A stretch of 64,000 nucleotides of DNA from Roseimaritima sediminicola (GTDB taxonomy: Bacteria > Planctomycetota > Planctomycetia > Pirellulales > Pirellulaceae): NCBI RefSeq assembly GCF_009618275.1, contig NZ_WIAD01000028.1:1-64000 (forward strand), in the 5' to 3' direction. Position numbers and translations under genes: made by a program. Below the pieces are notes generated by a model that worked only from the letters and a program-made list of their open reading frames with translations, was not told the DNA's origin and made no database searches. Shown one piece after another: positions 49,099 through 56,308 of this stretch. Position 1 is the first letter of the stretch; the number at the start of each line of letters is the position of its first letter.

Positions 49099-49854
49099 TC
49101 AATGACCGTCCCGCAAGCGATATCCAAGAAAATTATCCAGCTGTGGTTCGTCCTCGATGGCTTTCACCGTTCGCTCGATATCGTATTCGATTCGGCGAAA
49201 CTGAACACTCTGGCCGTCGAAGATCACATAGCAACTGCGCGGATCCTGGTCGCGCGGTTGGCCGACACTGCCGACGTTGACCATGGCCTTCTGAGTGCTG
49301 CTGAACGTAAAGCGGTCCTCGACGTCTTCGCTGCGCGTGAAACGCATGTCGGACGTAAAGATACCGGGCACGTGGGTGTGGCCTTGAAAGCACAGCCAGG
49401 GTACCAGCGAGAACAGCTTTTCCATCTTGCGCGGGTGGTTCGCGTCCTCGGGAAACACGTACTCGGTGGTCGGTCCCCGCGGCGAACCGTGCACGAACAG
49501 CACGTTGTCTTCGCGAATGACGCGCGGCAGTTCCAGCAGAAACTCCATCCGCCGGCGGCTGGCCTCCGGGCCGTCGGGACCGCATTCCAGCTGGGACCGG
49601 GTCCAGAAGATGGCTTGTTCGGCCGCCGTGTTGAAGCCTTCGGGATCGAACAGCGCGCTGTTGTCGTGGTTGCCGAGGATGGAGAAATCAAACTGCATCG
49701 CCGCGTCGATACAGGCACAGGGTTCGGGACCGTATCCGACCGTGTCGCCCAGGCAGACGATGCTGTGAATGTCCTGCGAGCGGATGTCCTCCAGGACCGC
49801 TTCCAGAGCGGCCAGATTGCCATGGATATCGCTGATGATGGCCCGTCGCGTCAC
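49099..49854 (-). CDS. Metallophosphoesterase (calcineurin-like), copy 2
   Basis: Dinuclear-metal phosphoesterase of 251 residues. All five metal motifs are clear: SDIHGN, GDTVGYGPEP, GNHDNS, VHGSPRGP and GHTHVPG. It is a close paralogue of the gene 5 bp upstream and shares the unusual YGPxPCxCxD segment and an NVGSVGQPRD block. The family includes protein phosphatases and nucleotide phosphodiesterases; the substrate cannot be assigned. The start overlaps nothing, and spacing of only a few bases suggests coupling. Confidence 0.9.
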   Translation of the reverse strand: MTRRAIISDIHGNLAALEAVLEDIRSQDIHSIVCLGDTVGYGPEPCACIDAAMQFDFSILGNHDNSALFDPEGFNTAAEQAIFWTRSQLECGPDGPEASRRRMEFLLELPRVIREDNVLFVHGSPRGPTTEYVFPEDANHPRKMEKLFSLVPWLCFQGHTHVPGIFTSDMRFTRSEDVEDRFTFSSTQKAMVNVGSVGQPRDQDPRSCYVIFDGQSVQFRRIEYDIERTVKAIEDEPQLDNFLGYRLRDGH

Positions 49855-49859
49855 GGCAG

Positions 49860-50645
49860 CTAACGTCCTTGTTTCAAGCGATCGCCCAGCATGTTGGCCA
49901 GGTCGGGCTGCTGGTAGATCTTCTCGGCAGTCTTGTCAAAATCGTAGGCAATGCGGCGGAACTGCAGTTTGCGGTCCTCGGTGTTGAGGATCACGTAACA
50001 GCTCTGGTTGTTGTCGTCCCGCGGTTGTCCGACGCTGCCCACGTTGACCATCAATTTTTCGTCGCCGAGGGTGAACTGGTGGTCGCATTCCTCGGGCGAG
50101 AAGAACTCGCAGTGCGTCGTGAACACGCCCGGCAGGTGGGTGTGCCCCATAAAGCAGTACTGGTCCACCTTGCCGAACAGGATCTCCAGCTTGCGTTGGT
50201 CGTAGACGTATTCGGGGAAGACATATTCATTGGTCGGGTCGCGGGGCGAGCCGTGGACAAACATAAAGTCGCCATCGTTATGAAAGCGCGGCAGTTCGCC
50301 CAAAAAATCCCATCGACCGTTGACCGTGCTGCTGCTGCCCGGGCCGCGATCGAGTTGGTCCCGCGTCCAGTACACCGCTTGCAGGGCCACGGGGTTGAAC
50401 CCGTCGGGATCGAACAGGGCCGCTTGGTCGTGGTTGCCCAGGATCGTCACCCGGCAGTGTTTCATCACCAGGTCCAGGCACTCGCACGGATTCGGTCCAT
50501 AGCCGATGATATCGCCCAGGCAATAGATTTCATCGACATCATTGTCCCGGATATCCGCCAGGACCGCCTGGAGGGCTTCGAGATTCCCGTGGATGTCGCT
50601 GATTAAGGCCCGCTTCACTTCGGTGGTCCCATCGGATTCCGACAA
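49860..50645 (-). CDS. Metallophosphoesterase (calcineurin-like), copy 1
   Basis: Paralogue of the preceding entry, 261 residues, with motifs SDIHGN, GDIIGYGPNP, GNHDQA, VHGSPRDP and GHTHLPG. It carries a short N-terminal extension, MSESDGTTEVKR, before the first strand. Both copies keep all metal ligands, so divergence is likely in substrate rather than loss of activity. As the first gene of the probable four-gene operon it lies 111 bp from the divergent tsaB, and that gap should hold both promoters. Confidence 0.9.
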   Translation of the reverse strand: MSESDGTTEVKRALISDIHGNLEALQAVLADIRDNDVDEIYCLGDIIGYGPNPCECLDLVMKHCRVTILGNHDQAALFDPDGFNPVALQAVYWTRDQLDRGPGSSSTVNGRWDFLGELPRFHNDGDFMFVHGSPRDPTNEYVFPEYVYDQRKLEILFGKVDQYCFMGHTHLPGVFTTHCEFFSPEECDHQFTLGDEKLMVNVGSVGQPRDDNNQSCYVILNTEDRKLQFRRIAYDFDKTAEKIYQQPDLANMLGDRLKQGR

Positions 50646-50756
50646 ACGCGTCCAATCCGCCCTCGCTTTGAGGGCTCAAAAAGCCAGACGCTGGCACCGC
50701 AGATTGTAGGGGCAAGCAAATTTTCACAGCAATCCCTCTGAAAGCAGGAATTCTTC

Positions 50757-51434
50757 ATGACACCTTGGCATCTGGCGATCGAAACCAGCGGTCGCCACGG
50801 ATCGCTGGCCCTTTTGCGAGGCGACCGGCTCGAGCAGGAGATCGAATTGACGGCCGAGCAGCGGACGGCGGCCAGTTTGTTTCCGGCCATGGAACGGTTG
50901 CTCCAGCCGGTGCGGACCGGCGGTTCGACGCTGGGGTTGGTCAGCGTTTCGATCGGTCCGGGCTCCTTCACCGGCCTGCGAATCGGAGCCACAGTCGCGA
51001 AAACCCTTGCGTATGCAACGAAATGCTCGCTCGTCGCCGTCGATACGCTGGAGTTGATCGCTCGGCAGGCCTGGGACGCCGCCCCGGCAATCCAGCAGGT
51101 GTTGGTCGGGATGAAAGCCTATCGCGGCCAGGTCTTCGCCCGCCACTGCGACCGCCGCCGGCCCGAGGAGGCTCGGTCGGTGGTGTGGCCGGCCGACCAG
51201 TGGCAGCAGCAGGTGGCCCGGTTGCCGGCCGGTTGCGGCTTGGCCGGCGACGCCGCGGGACTGCCAGATTTGGAAATTTCTTCGGAAATAATTCTGGTCG
51301 ACGCGCAAGCCTGGCGTCCCACCGCCGCCACGCTGGGCCGGTTAGCCGCCGCGCGAACGCCGGTCGATCCCCTGAAACTGGTCCCCAACTACCTCCGCCC
51401 CAGTGCGGCCGAAGAGAAACGATTGGCGACGTAG
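50757..51434 (+). CDS. tsaB: tRNA threonylcarbamoyladenosine biosynthesis protein TsaB
   Basis: Non-catalytic partner of TsaD needed for t6A37 in tRNAs reading ANN codons. The ASKHA-fold N-terminus is WHLAIETSGRHGSLALL. The family signature VSIGPGSFTGLRIGATVAKT is clear, and the C-terminus LVPNYLRPSAAEEKR is diagnostic. The 225 residues match the family. tsaD, tsaE and tsaC are not adjacent. The stop is followed by a degenerate family R copy (TGGCATCGGCTTC) 9 nt on. Confidence 0.93.
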   Translation: MTPWHLAIETSGRHGSLALLRGDRLEQEIELTAEQRTAASLFPAMERLLQPVRTGGSTLGLVSVSIGPGSFTGLRIGATVAKTLAYATKCSLVAVDTLELIARQAWDAAPAIQQVLVGMKAYRGQVFARHCDRRRPEEARSVVWPADQWQQQVARLPAGCGLAGDAAGLPDLEISSEIILVDAQAWRPTAATLGRLAAARTPVDPLKLVPNYLRPSAAEEKRLAT

Positions 51435-51679
51435 CCCATCCCGTGGCATCGGCTTCTAAGCACGTCGCAAGATGTTTTTAGGTATTACTCTCCCTCTGGG
51501 AGAGTCGGGCTCTCAGGCCCGGAGAGGGCCCACACGAAGACCCTCCCCGGGCCTAAGAGCCCGACCCTCCCGCTGCGCAGGAGGGTGTTGTCGTAGGGTT
51601 ATACCGAAATAATCAAGCCGACGTGCTTAGCCTGTGAGGAGCCTATGCCACACATCACAAGCTGGAAGCCTGAGGCCAC
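51435..51679. repeat. Intergenic repeat cluster between convergent tsaB and aroC
   Basis: From left: a degenerate family R copy (TGGCATCGGCTTC), then a ~180-bp element with inverted ends TAAGCACGTCGCA and GCCGACGTGCTTAG. Inside, GTCGGGCTCTCAGGCCCGG and CCGGGCCTAAGAGCCCGAC are complementary and flank a smaller hairpin (CCTCCCGCTGCGCAGGAGG). A second degenerate R copy and an inverted one (GCTGGAAGCCTGAGGCCAC) end 1 nt from the aroC stop. The element is a longer relative of 14703-14797. Confidence 0.8.
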
Positions 51680-52933
51680 TTAAAACAACTGAAAGGCGGC
51701 GGGCGAGATGTGCTGGGCCTGATGCACCAGCACCGCATTGGCCAGCTCGATCGCCAGCCGGGATTCCAGCGTTACCCCGGCCCGCACGCCCACGCAGGGG
51801 TCGTGCCGGCCTTTGTCCAGCTGGAAGTCGATCTCCTGGTAATCTTTGCGGATCGATTTTTGGGGTTTGTGGATCGTGGACGTGGGTTTGAATCCGACAC
51901 GGCAAACCAGAGGCATTCCGGTGGTGATCCCGCCCAACAACCCGCCGTGGCTGTTGGACTGGTAGCCCTGGCTGCGGATCGGGTCGTTGTTCTCGCTGCC
52001 GCGCCGGCTGACGACCGCCTTTCCCGCTCCGATCTCGCACGACTGCACGGCGTTCAAGCCGCCCAGGGCTCCCATCAGGCGAACCTTCAGGCTCTGGTAC
52101 AGGGGCTCGCCAACCAGCGGCGGGACGTTGACGGCCACCACCTCCACGGCCGCTCCCAAGGAATCCCCGTCCTGACGGGTGCGCATGATCAATTCGGCGG
52201 CATCGCGAGCAAACGCTTGGTCGATGGTGTGAATTTCGTTGCTCTCCAGCCCCTGAGCGATCATCCGCAGGGTGTCCGCATCGACGCGATTGGACTGGCC
52301 GGCGGCAAGGATCTTTTCCACGTGGGCGGCCAGCGTCAGTTTGGCATTCCGCGGTCCGACGCTCGAGATCGACGACAGGATCACGGTCCCGAAGTGTTCG
52401 AACAGAAACTTGCGGGCGATCGCCCCGCCGATCACGTCGCTGATCGTCGAGCGGTAGCTGGAGCGGCCGCCGCCGCGGACGTCGACGAACTGCTGCGACT
52501 GGTAGAATTTCACCAGATCCGTGTGCCCGGGACGCACTTCGCCCTCGGTGCCCACCAACTGGGTATAGTCGCGCGACTTCTTGGACGTGCTGAGCACGAC
52601 CGCCGCGATCGGTTCGCCGGTCGTCAGCCCCGACTCGTAAGACTGTGTGGCGAAAGTGTTCTGCTCGACGGCGACGGAGATTTCCGGCCCGGCCAGCAAA
52701 CGCTCGTGATCGCGAGCGTCGTACAAACCGCTCAGAAATACGACTTTGTCTTTTTCGTTGCGCGGGGTGCCGTGTTTGTTTCCACCGGGACGCCGGCGAT
52801 CGAGATAGGCCTGTACCTCCTCTCGCTCGATCCGCAGTCCGGGGGGACAGCCGTTGATGATCGTGGTGATCGCCGGGCCGTGCGATTCACCGGCGCCGGC
52901 CACGCTGAACAGAGGGCCGCCAAGAATCTCCAA
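51680..52933 (-). CDS. aroC: Chorismate synthase
   Basis: Flavin-dependent last step of the shikimate pathway, EPSP to chorismate. Family signatures are plain: GESHGPAITTIINGCPPGL, RPGHTDLVKFYQ, FVDVRGGGRSSYRST and GAGKAVVSRRGSENND. I chose TTG 52933 (LEILGGPLFSVAGAGESHG) because it places the GESHG motif where it stands in known AroC proteins; the alternative TTG at 52990 adds 19 residues. The result is 417 residues. trpE, trpG and aroA, also in this window, are in the same broad pathway but dispersed. Confidence 0.94.
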   Translation of the reverse strand: MEILGGPLFSVAGAGESHGPAITTIINGCPPGLRIEREEVQAYLDRRRPGGNKHGTPRNEKDKVVFLSGLYDARDHERLLAGPEISVAVEQNTFATQSYESGLTTGEPIAAVVLSTSKKSRDYTQLVGTEGEVRPGHTDLVKFYQSQQFVDVRGGGRSSYRSTISDVIGGAIARKFLFEHFGTVILSSISSVGPRNAKLTLAAHVEKILAAGQSNRVDADTLRMIAQGLESNEIHTIDQAFARDAAELIMRTRQDGDSLGAAVEVVAVNVPPLVGEPLYQSLKVRLMGALGGLNAVQSCEIGAGKAVVSRRGSENNDPIRSQGYQSNSHGGLLGGITTGMPLVCRVGFKPTSTIHKPQKSIRKDYQEIDFQLDKGRHDPCVGVRAGVTLESRLAIELANAVLVHQAQHISPAAFQLF

Positions 52934-53043
52934 GTCGCTGATCCCGGTTTGCAGGGTAAAAAGAAGGCTTGCCGTCGCGAGCGGACGCAAAAACTGCCAG
53001 CCACGAGTTTAGTGTGGCCTGCGGGTCCGGGAAAGTTGCAAGA

Positions 53044-53258
53044 GTCGCCTTTCGCTCCGCGAAAGTAGAGAGAGTCGCCTTTCGCTCCGCGAAAGTAGAG
53101 AGAGTTACCACAACAACTTTCGCGGAGCGAAAGGCGACACTGTTTGGCGGCGACAACTTTCGCGGAGCGAAAGGCGACACTGTTTGACTGGGGCTACTTT
53201 CGCGGAGCGAAAGGCGACACTGTTTGACACTGGCTACTTTCGCGGAGCGAAAGGCGAC
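53044..53258. repeat. Cluster of six REP-like hairpins in two facing arrays
   Basis: A 23-bp unit whose core is CTTTCGCGGAGCGAAAG occurs twice in one orientation (53044, 53074; 30-bp period). It occurs four times in the other (53116, 53156, 53196, 53236; exact 40-bp period, with GGCGACACTGTTTG conserved after the core in the first three). It accounts for most of the 326-bp gap between aroC and the small membrane-protein gene. Confidence 0.92.
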
Positions 53259-53259
53259 T

Positions 53260-53463
53260 CTAGCCCTGTTCGCGATAGGTCGTCCAGCTCATCACGGCGA
53301 TCGCGATACCGATCACGACAAAGGCCACGTCCATCAACATGCTGGCGCCGCGCAGGGGAGAACTGGCGGTCATTCCCGCAAATCCCATGATCAGGTCCGT
53401 CAGGAACAGCAGCACGATAACGACGGCTACCGCAAGGCTGGTCAGGCAAAGCGCCTTGGGCAT
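53260..53463 (-). CDS. Small two-helix membrane protein
   Basis: A 67-residue hypothetical protein. Two hydrophobic helices (LTSLAVAVVIVLLFLTDLIM and MLMDVAFVVIGIAIAVMSW) are separated by a short Ser/Gly loop. It ends with the polar tail TTYREQG. I chose ATG 53463 (MPKALCLTSLAV), which removes a 13-residue extension without hydrophobic support. The stop TAG lies at the end of the last REP-like hairpin. Similar mini-proteins are frequent in planctomycetes and have no assigned role. Confidence 0.72.
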   Translation of the reverse strand: MPKALCLTSLAVAVVIVLLFLTDLIMGFAGMTASSPLRGASMLMDVAFVVIGIAIAVMSWTTYREQG

Positions 53464-53609
53464 CAAGAATCCTCGGCTTATGATCACGGTGCGAACAGTC
53501 ATGGTGAGTTCAAACGGCAGTATAATTCGAATGCCTGCATTTTCCCAAGACCGCCCGATTTCGTCAAAATTTTCTCGATTTGCGATCGTCCGATTGTAAC
53601 GGCCCTGCG

Positions 53610-54839
53610 ATGTCTGATGTTTCCTCCGAAGATGAACCCACCGGTCCCGGCGATGCCGACTTGTTGGCTCGCTCGCCCTGGCGATGGTGGCGACAGCAGA
53701 TGCCGGTGGTCCAACGCTGGGCCTATTTCGATCACGCCGCGGTGGCTCCCCTGCCCGGCCCGACCGCCGATCGGCTAGCCGCTTTCGCGGCCCAAGCGGC
53801 CGCGCAGGGCGACGTCGACTGGCTCGAGTGGTCGGGGGAAGTCGAACAGATGCGGGCCTCGGCCGCTCGCTGGCTGGGCGCCGATGCCGACGAAATCGCC
53901 ATGATTCCTAATACCTCCTACGGCATCAATATCGTCGCCGAGGGACTGGACTGGCAGAGCGGCGATAATGTGGTCCTGCCGGCCGGCGAATTTCCCTCGA
54001 ATCTGTTCCCGTGGTTGCAGCAGCAGGATCGCGGCGTCGAGGTGCGGGTGGTGGGCGAACCGGATCGGGGAGCCGACCTGGACAAAATCACCGAGGCCAT
54101 TGACGATTCGACCCGCTTGGTCGCGGCCAGTTGGGTGGGGTACGCGACCGGTTACCGCTTGGATGTCGATGCGTTGGTCGAGCGGGCGCACCGCCGCGGT
54201 GCCCTGGTGTTTTTGGACGCGATCCAGGGCCTGGGCGTGTTCCCGCTAGATCTGTCCCGCACCCGAGTCGACTTTCTGGCCGCCGACGGACACAAATGGT
54301 TGCTGGGCCCCGAAGGCGCCGGATTGGCGTTCGTCCGTCGCCAGCACATCGATCGGCTGCGCTGCCGCACCGTCGGATGGAACAGCGTCAAGAACGCTCA
54401 TCTGTTCGGCGGCGCAAAATTCGAACTTCGCGATTCCGCGGCTCGCTTCGAAGCCGGTTCGGCGAACATGGCCGGTCTGCTGGCCATGCACCGCAGCCTG
54501 CAGATCTTCTGGCAAGTGATCGAACAACACGGCCCGGACGCCATCGCGCGTCGCGTGTTGGAGCTGGTCGCCGAGCTGAGCGAAGCATTGGCCGCGGCCG
54601 GTTGCGAACTGTCGGTGCCCGCCAAAAAAGACAACCGCAGCGGCATCGTGACCTTCCGGATCCCGGGCGTCGAACCGGCTGAGTTCCGCAAACGGGCGCT
54701 GGAAGCCGGCGTCGTGGTCAGCTGTCGGGGCGGTGGCGTTCGGGCCAGTGTCCACGCCTACAACGATGCCGCCGATATCGAAAAATTGATCCTCCAAGTG
54801 CGTGCGGCGCAGCAAACCGTGCAGGAGCCGACGAAATGA
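53610..54839 (+). CDS. Class V aminotransferase (cysteine desulfurase-like)
   Basis: PLP-dependent fold type I enzyme of 409 residues. N-terminal FDHAAVAPLPGPTADRL, the cofactor Asp/Gln region LVFLDAIQGLGVFPLDL and the PLP lysine in AADGHKWLLGPEG are present. A C-terminal VVSCRGGGVRASVHAYN loop matches the SufS/isopenicillin-N-epimerase-like group. I see no obvious catalytic-Cys loop of group II desulfurases, so isomerase/epimerase or lyase activity is equally possible. The ATG 53610 start is good. The stop overlaps the coaD start (ATGA), so the pair is coupled. Confidence 0.87.
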   Translation: MSDVSSEDEPTGPGDADLLARSPWRWWRQQMPVVQRWAYFDHAAVAPLPGPTADRLAAFAAQAAAQGDVDWLEWSGEVEQMRASAARWLGADADEIAMIPNTSYGINIVAEGLDWQSGDNVVLPAGEFPSNLFPWLQQQDRGVEVRVVGEPDRGADLDKITEAIDDSTRLVAASWVGYATGYRLDVDALVERAHRRGALVFLDAIQGLGVFPLDLSRTRVDFLAADGHKWLLGPEGAGLAFVRRQHIDRLRCRTVGWNSVKNAHLFGGAKFELRDSAARFEAGSANMAGLLAMHRSLQIFWQVIEQHGPDAIARRVLELVAELSEALAAAGCELSVPAKKDNRSGIVTFRIPGVEPAEFRKRALEAGVVVSCRGGGVRASVHAYNDAADIEKLILQVRAAQQTVQEPTK

Positions 54840-55363
54840 AAGACCGAATTGCCGTCTACACCGGTTCGTTCGATCCGGTCACCCTGGGACACCTGCACAT
54901 CATCCACCGAGCCAGCGAATTGTTCGACCAGCTGGTGATCGGAATCGGTATCAACAAGGACAAACATCCGCTGTTCACCCCCGAAGAGCGCGTCGATCTG
55001 GTCGAACAGGTCACGCGTGATCTTCCCCGCGTGCGGGTGGAAACGTTCGACGACCTGGCCGTCGACTTTGTGCGTCGCTGTGGCGCCGAAGTGATGGTGC
55101 GAGGGATTCGGCCGCTGACCGATATCGCGGGCGAATTCACGATGCTGATGGCCAACCGCCAATTGGACCGCTCGATCGAGACCGTGTTTCTGATGGCCGA
55201 CGATCGCTTCGCCCACATCAGCAGTTCCCTGCTGAAACAGATCGCGCAGATGTCCAGCGACGACGAACGCTTGGCGCGCTTCCTGCCCCGCGAGATCATT
55301 CCCGCCGTTCGCAAGCGACAAGCCGAACGGGCCGCCCTGGCCGCGTCCTCGGCGAACGCGTAA
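54836..55363 (+). CDS. coaD: Phosphopantetheine adenylyltransferase
   Basis: Transfers AMP to 4'-phosphopantetheine, the penultimate step of CoA synthesis. The nucleotidyltransferase motif GSFDPVTLGHLHII carries the TxGH site. VRGIRPLTDIAGEF and the ISSSLLKQIA signature follow. 175 residues against the usual ~160 because of a charged C-terminal tail (KRQAERAALAASSANA). It overlaps the aminotransferase by 4 bp. A tandem array of family R repeats starts 22 nt behind the stop. Confidence 0.97.
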   Translation: MKDRIAVYTGSFDPVTLGHLHIIHRASELFDQLVIGIGINKDKHPLFTPEERVDLVEQVTRDLPRVRVETFDDLAVDFVRRCGAEVMVRGIRPLTDIAGEFTMLMANRQLDRSIETVFLMADDRFAHISSSLLKQIAQMSSDDERLARFLPREIIPAVRKRQAERAALAASSANA

Positions 55364-55385
55364 CCGCGCCGCCCGAGCAAGGCCC

Positions 55386-55540
55386 AGGCTTCCAGCCTGT
55401 AATGTGGCATAGGCTTCCAGCCTGTAATGTGGCATAGGCTTCCAGCCTGTGAAGTGAAGTGGCATAGGCTTCCAGCCTGTGAAGTGAAGTGGCATAGGCT
55501 TCCAGCCTGTGAAGTGAAGTGTCCCAGGCTTCCAGCCTGT
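55386..55540 (+). repeat. Six tandem copies of repeat family R
   Basis: AGGCTTCCAGCCTGT occurs six times with a period of 25 bp (twice) and then 30 bp. Linkers are AATGTGGCAT or GAAGTGAAGTGGCAT. The array points away from the coaD stop and ends 36 bp before the esterase start, so it lies in that gene's upstream region too. Confidence 0.92.
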
Positions 55541-55576
55541 ACCCAACGAAACACCATTCCCCTAGATAAGCGACCG

Positions 55577-56308
55577 ATGAAGGCTTACGAAAAGACGATT
55601 GGCGATTTGACCTGCGTGGTGATCGATGGTGGAGAGGAACCGACCAACGCCGTCGTGGTGTGTCACGGTTATGGCGCCCCGGGGGACGATCTGGTCCCCT
55701 TCGGCGCCCAGTGGGCCGAGAACCTGGGCCAGGACGCCCAGAAGTTTCGGTTCGTGTTTCCCTCTGCCCCGCTGACCTTGGCCGAAATGGGCATGCCCAG
55801 CGCCCGGGCCTGGTGGCCGCTGAACATGCAGCGGTTGATGTTGGCCGTCGAGGCGCGGCAGTTCGCCGAACTGCACCAGCACGAGCCGCCGGGATTGGAC
55901 AACGCGCGCAGCAAACTGGCCGCCACGGTCCAGCAGGTGCTCGATTCGCTGGCGACCGATTCGCCCCAGTGGGTGTTGGGCGGGTTCTCGCAAGGCGCCA
56001 TGCTGACGATGGACACCGCCCTGCGCTCCGACCTCCAGCCGCCCCGGCTGTTGTTTCAGATGTCGGGAACGCTGATCTGCCAGCCGCAGTGGCAGGCGCA
56101 ACTGCCGCGGTTGAGTGAGACCAAGGTGATCCAAAGCCACGGCACGTCCGATCCGATCCTGCCTTTCGAAAGCGCTCAAGCCCTGCGTGATCTGCTCCGC
56201 GAGGGCCAGGTCGAATTGGACTTCCTGGCCTTTGATGGGCCGCACACGGTGGGACCGGAAATGGTGTCCGCCACCAGCACCGCGCTTCAGGATCTGGCCG
56301 CCTCGTGA
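55577..56308 (+). CDS. Phospholipase/carboxylesterase-type serine hydrolase
   Basis: Alpha/beta hydrolase of 243 residues resembling acyl-protein thioesterase/carboxylesterases. The opening strand is NAVVVCHGYGAPGDDLVP, the nucleophile elbow is VLGGFSQGAMLTMD, the Asp is in IQSHGTSDPILPF and the His in AFDGPHTVGPEM. No signal peptide is seen, so it is cytoplasmic. ATG 55577 gives a sensible N-terminus; the ORF upstream of it is repeat translation. The TGA stop overlaps the hrpB GTG start. Confidence 0.87.
   Translation: MKAYEKTIGDLTCVVIDGGEEPTNAVVVCHGYGAPGDDLVPFGAQWAENLGQDAQKFRFVFPSAPLTLAEMGMPSARAWWPLNMQRLMLAVEARQFAELHQHEPPGLDNARSKLAATVQQVLDSLATDSPQWVLGGFSQGAMLTMDTALRSDLQPPRLLFQMSGTLICQPQWQAQLPRLSETKVIQSHGTSDPILPFESAQALRDLLREGQVELDFLAFDGPHTVGPEMVSATSTALQDLAAS

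Noticed and set aside
53116-53258. CRISPR-like array (regular 40-bp period)
   Set aside because: The unit is a palindromic hairpin, the linkers are nearly the same sequence rather than unique spacers, only four copies occur, and no cas gene is in the window.
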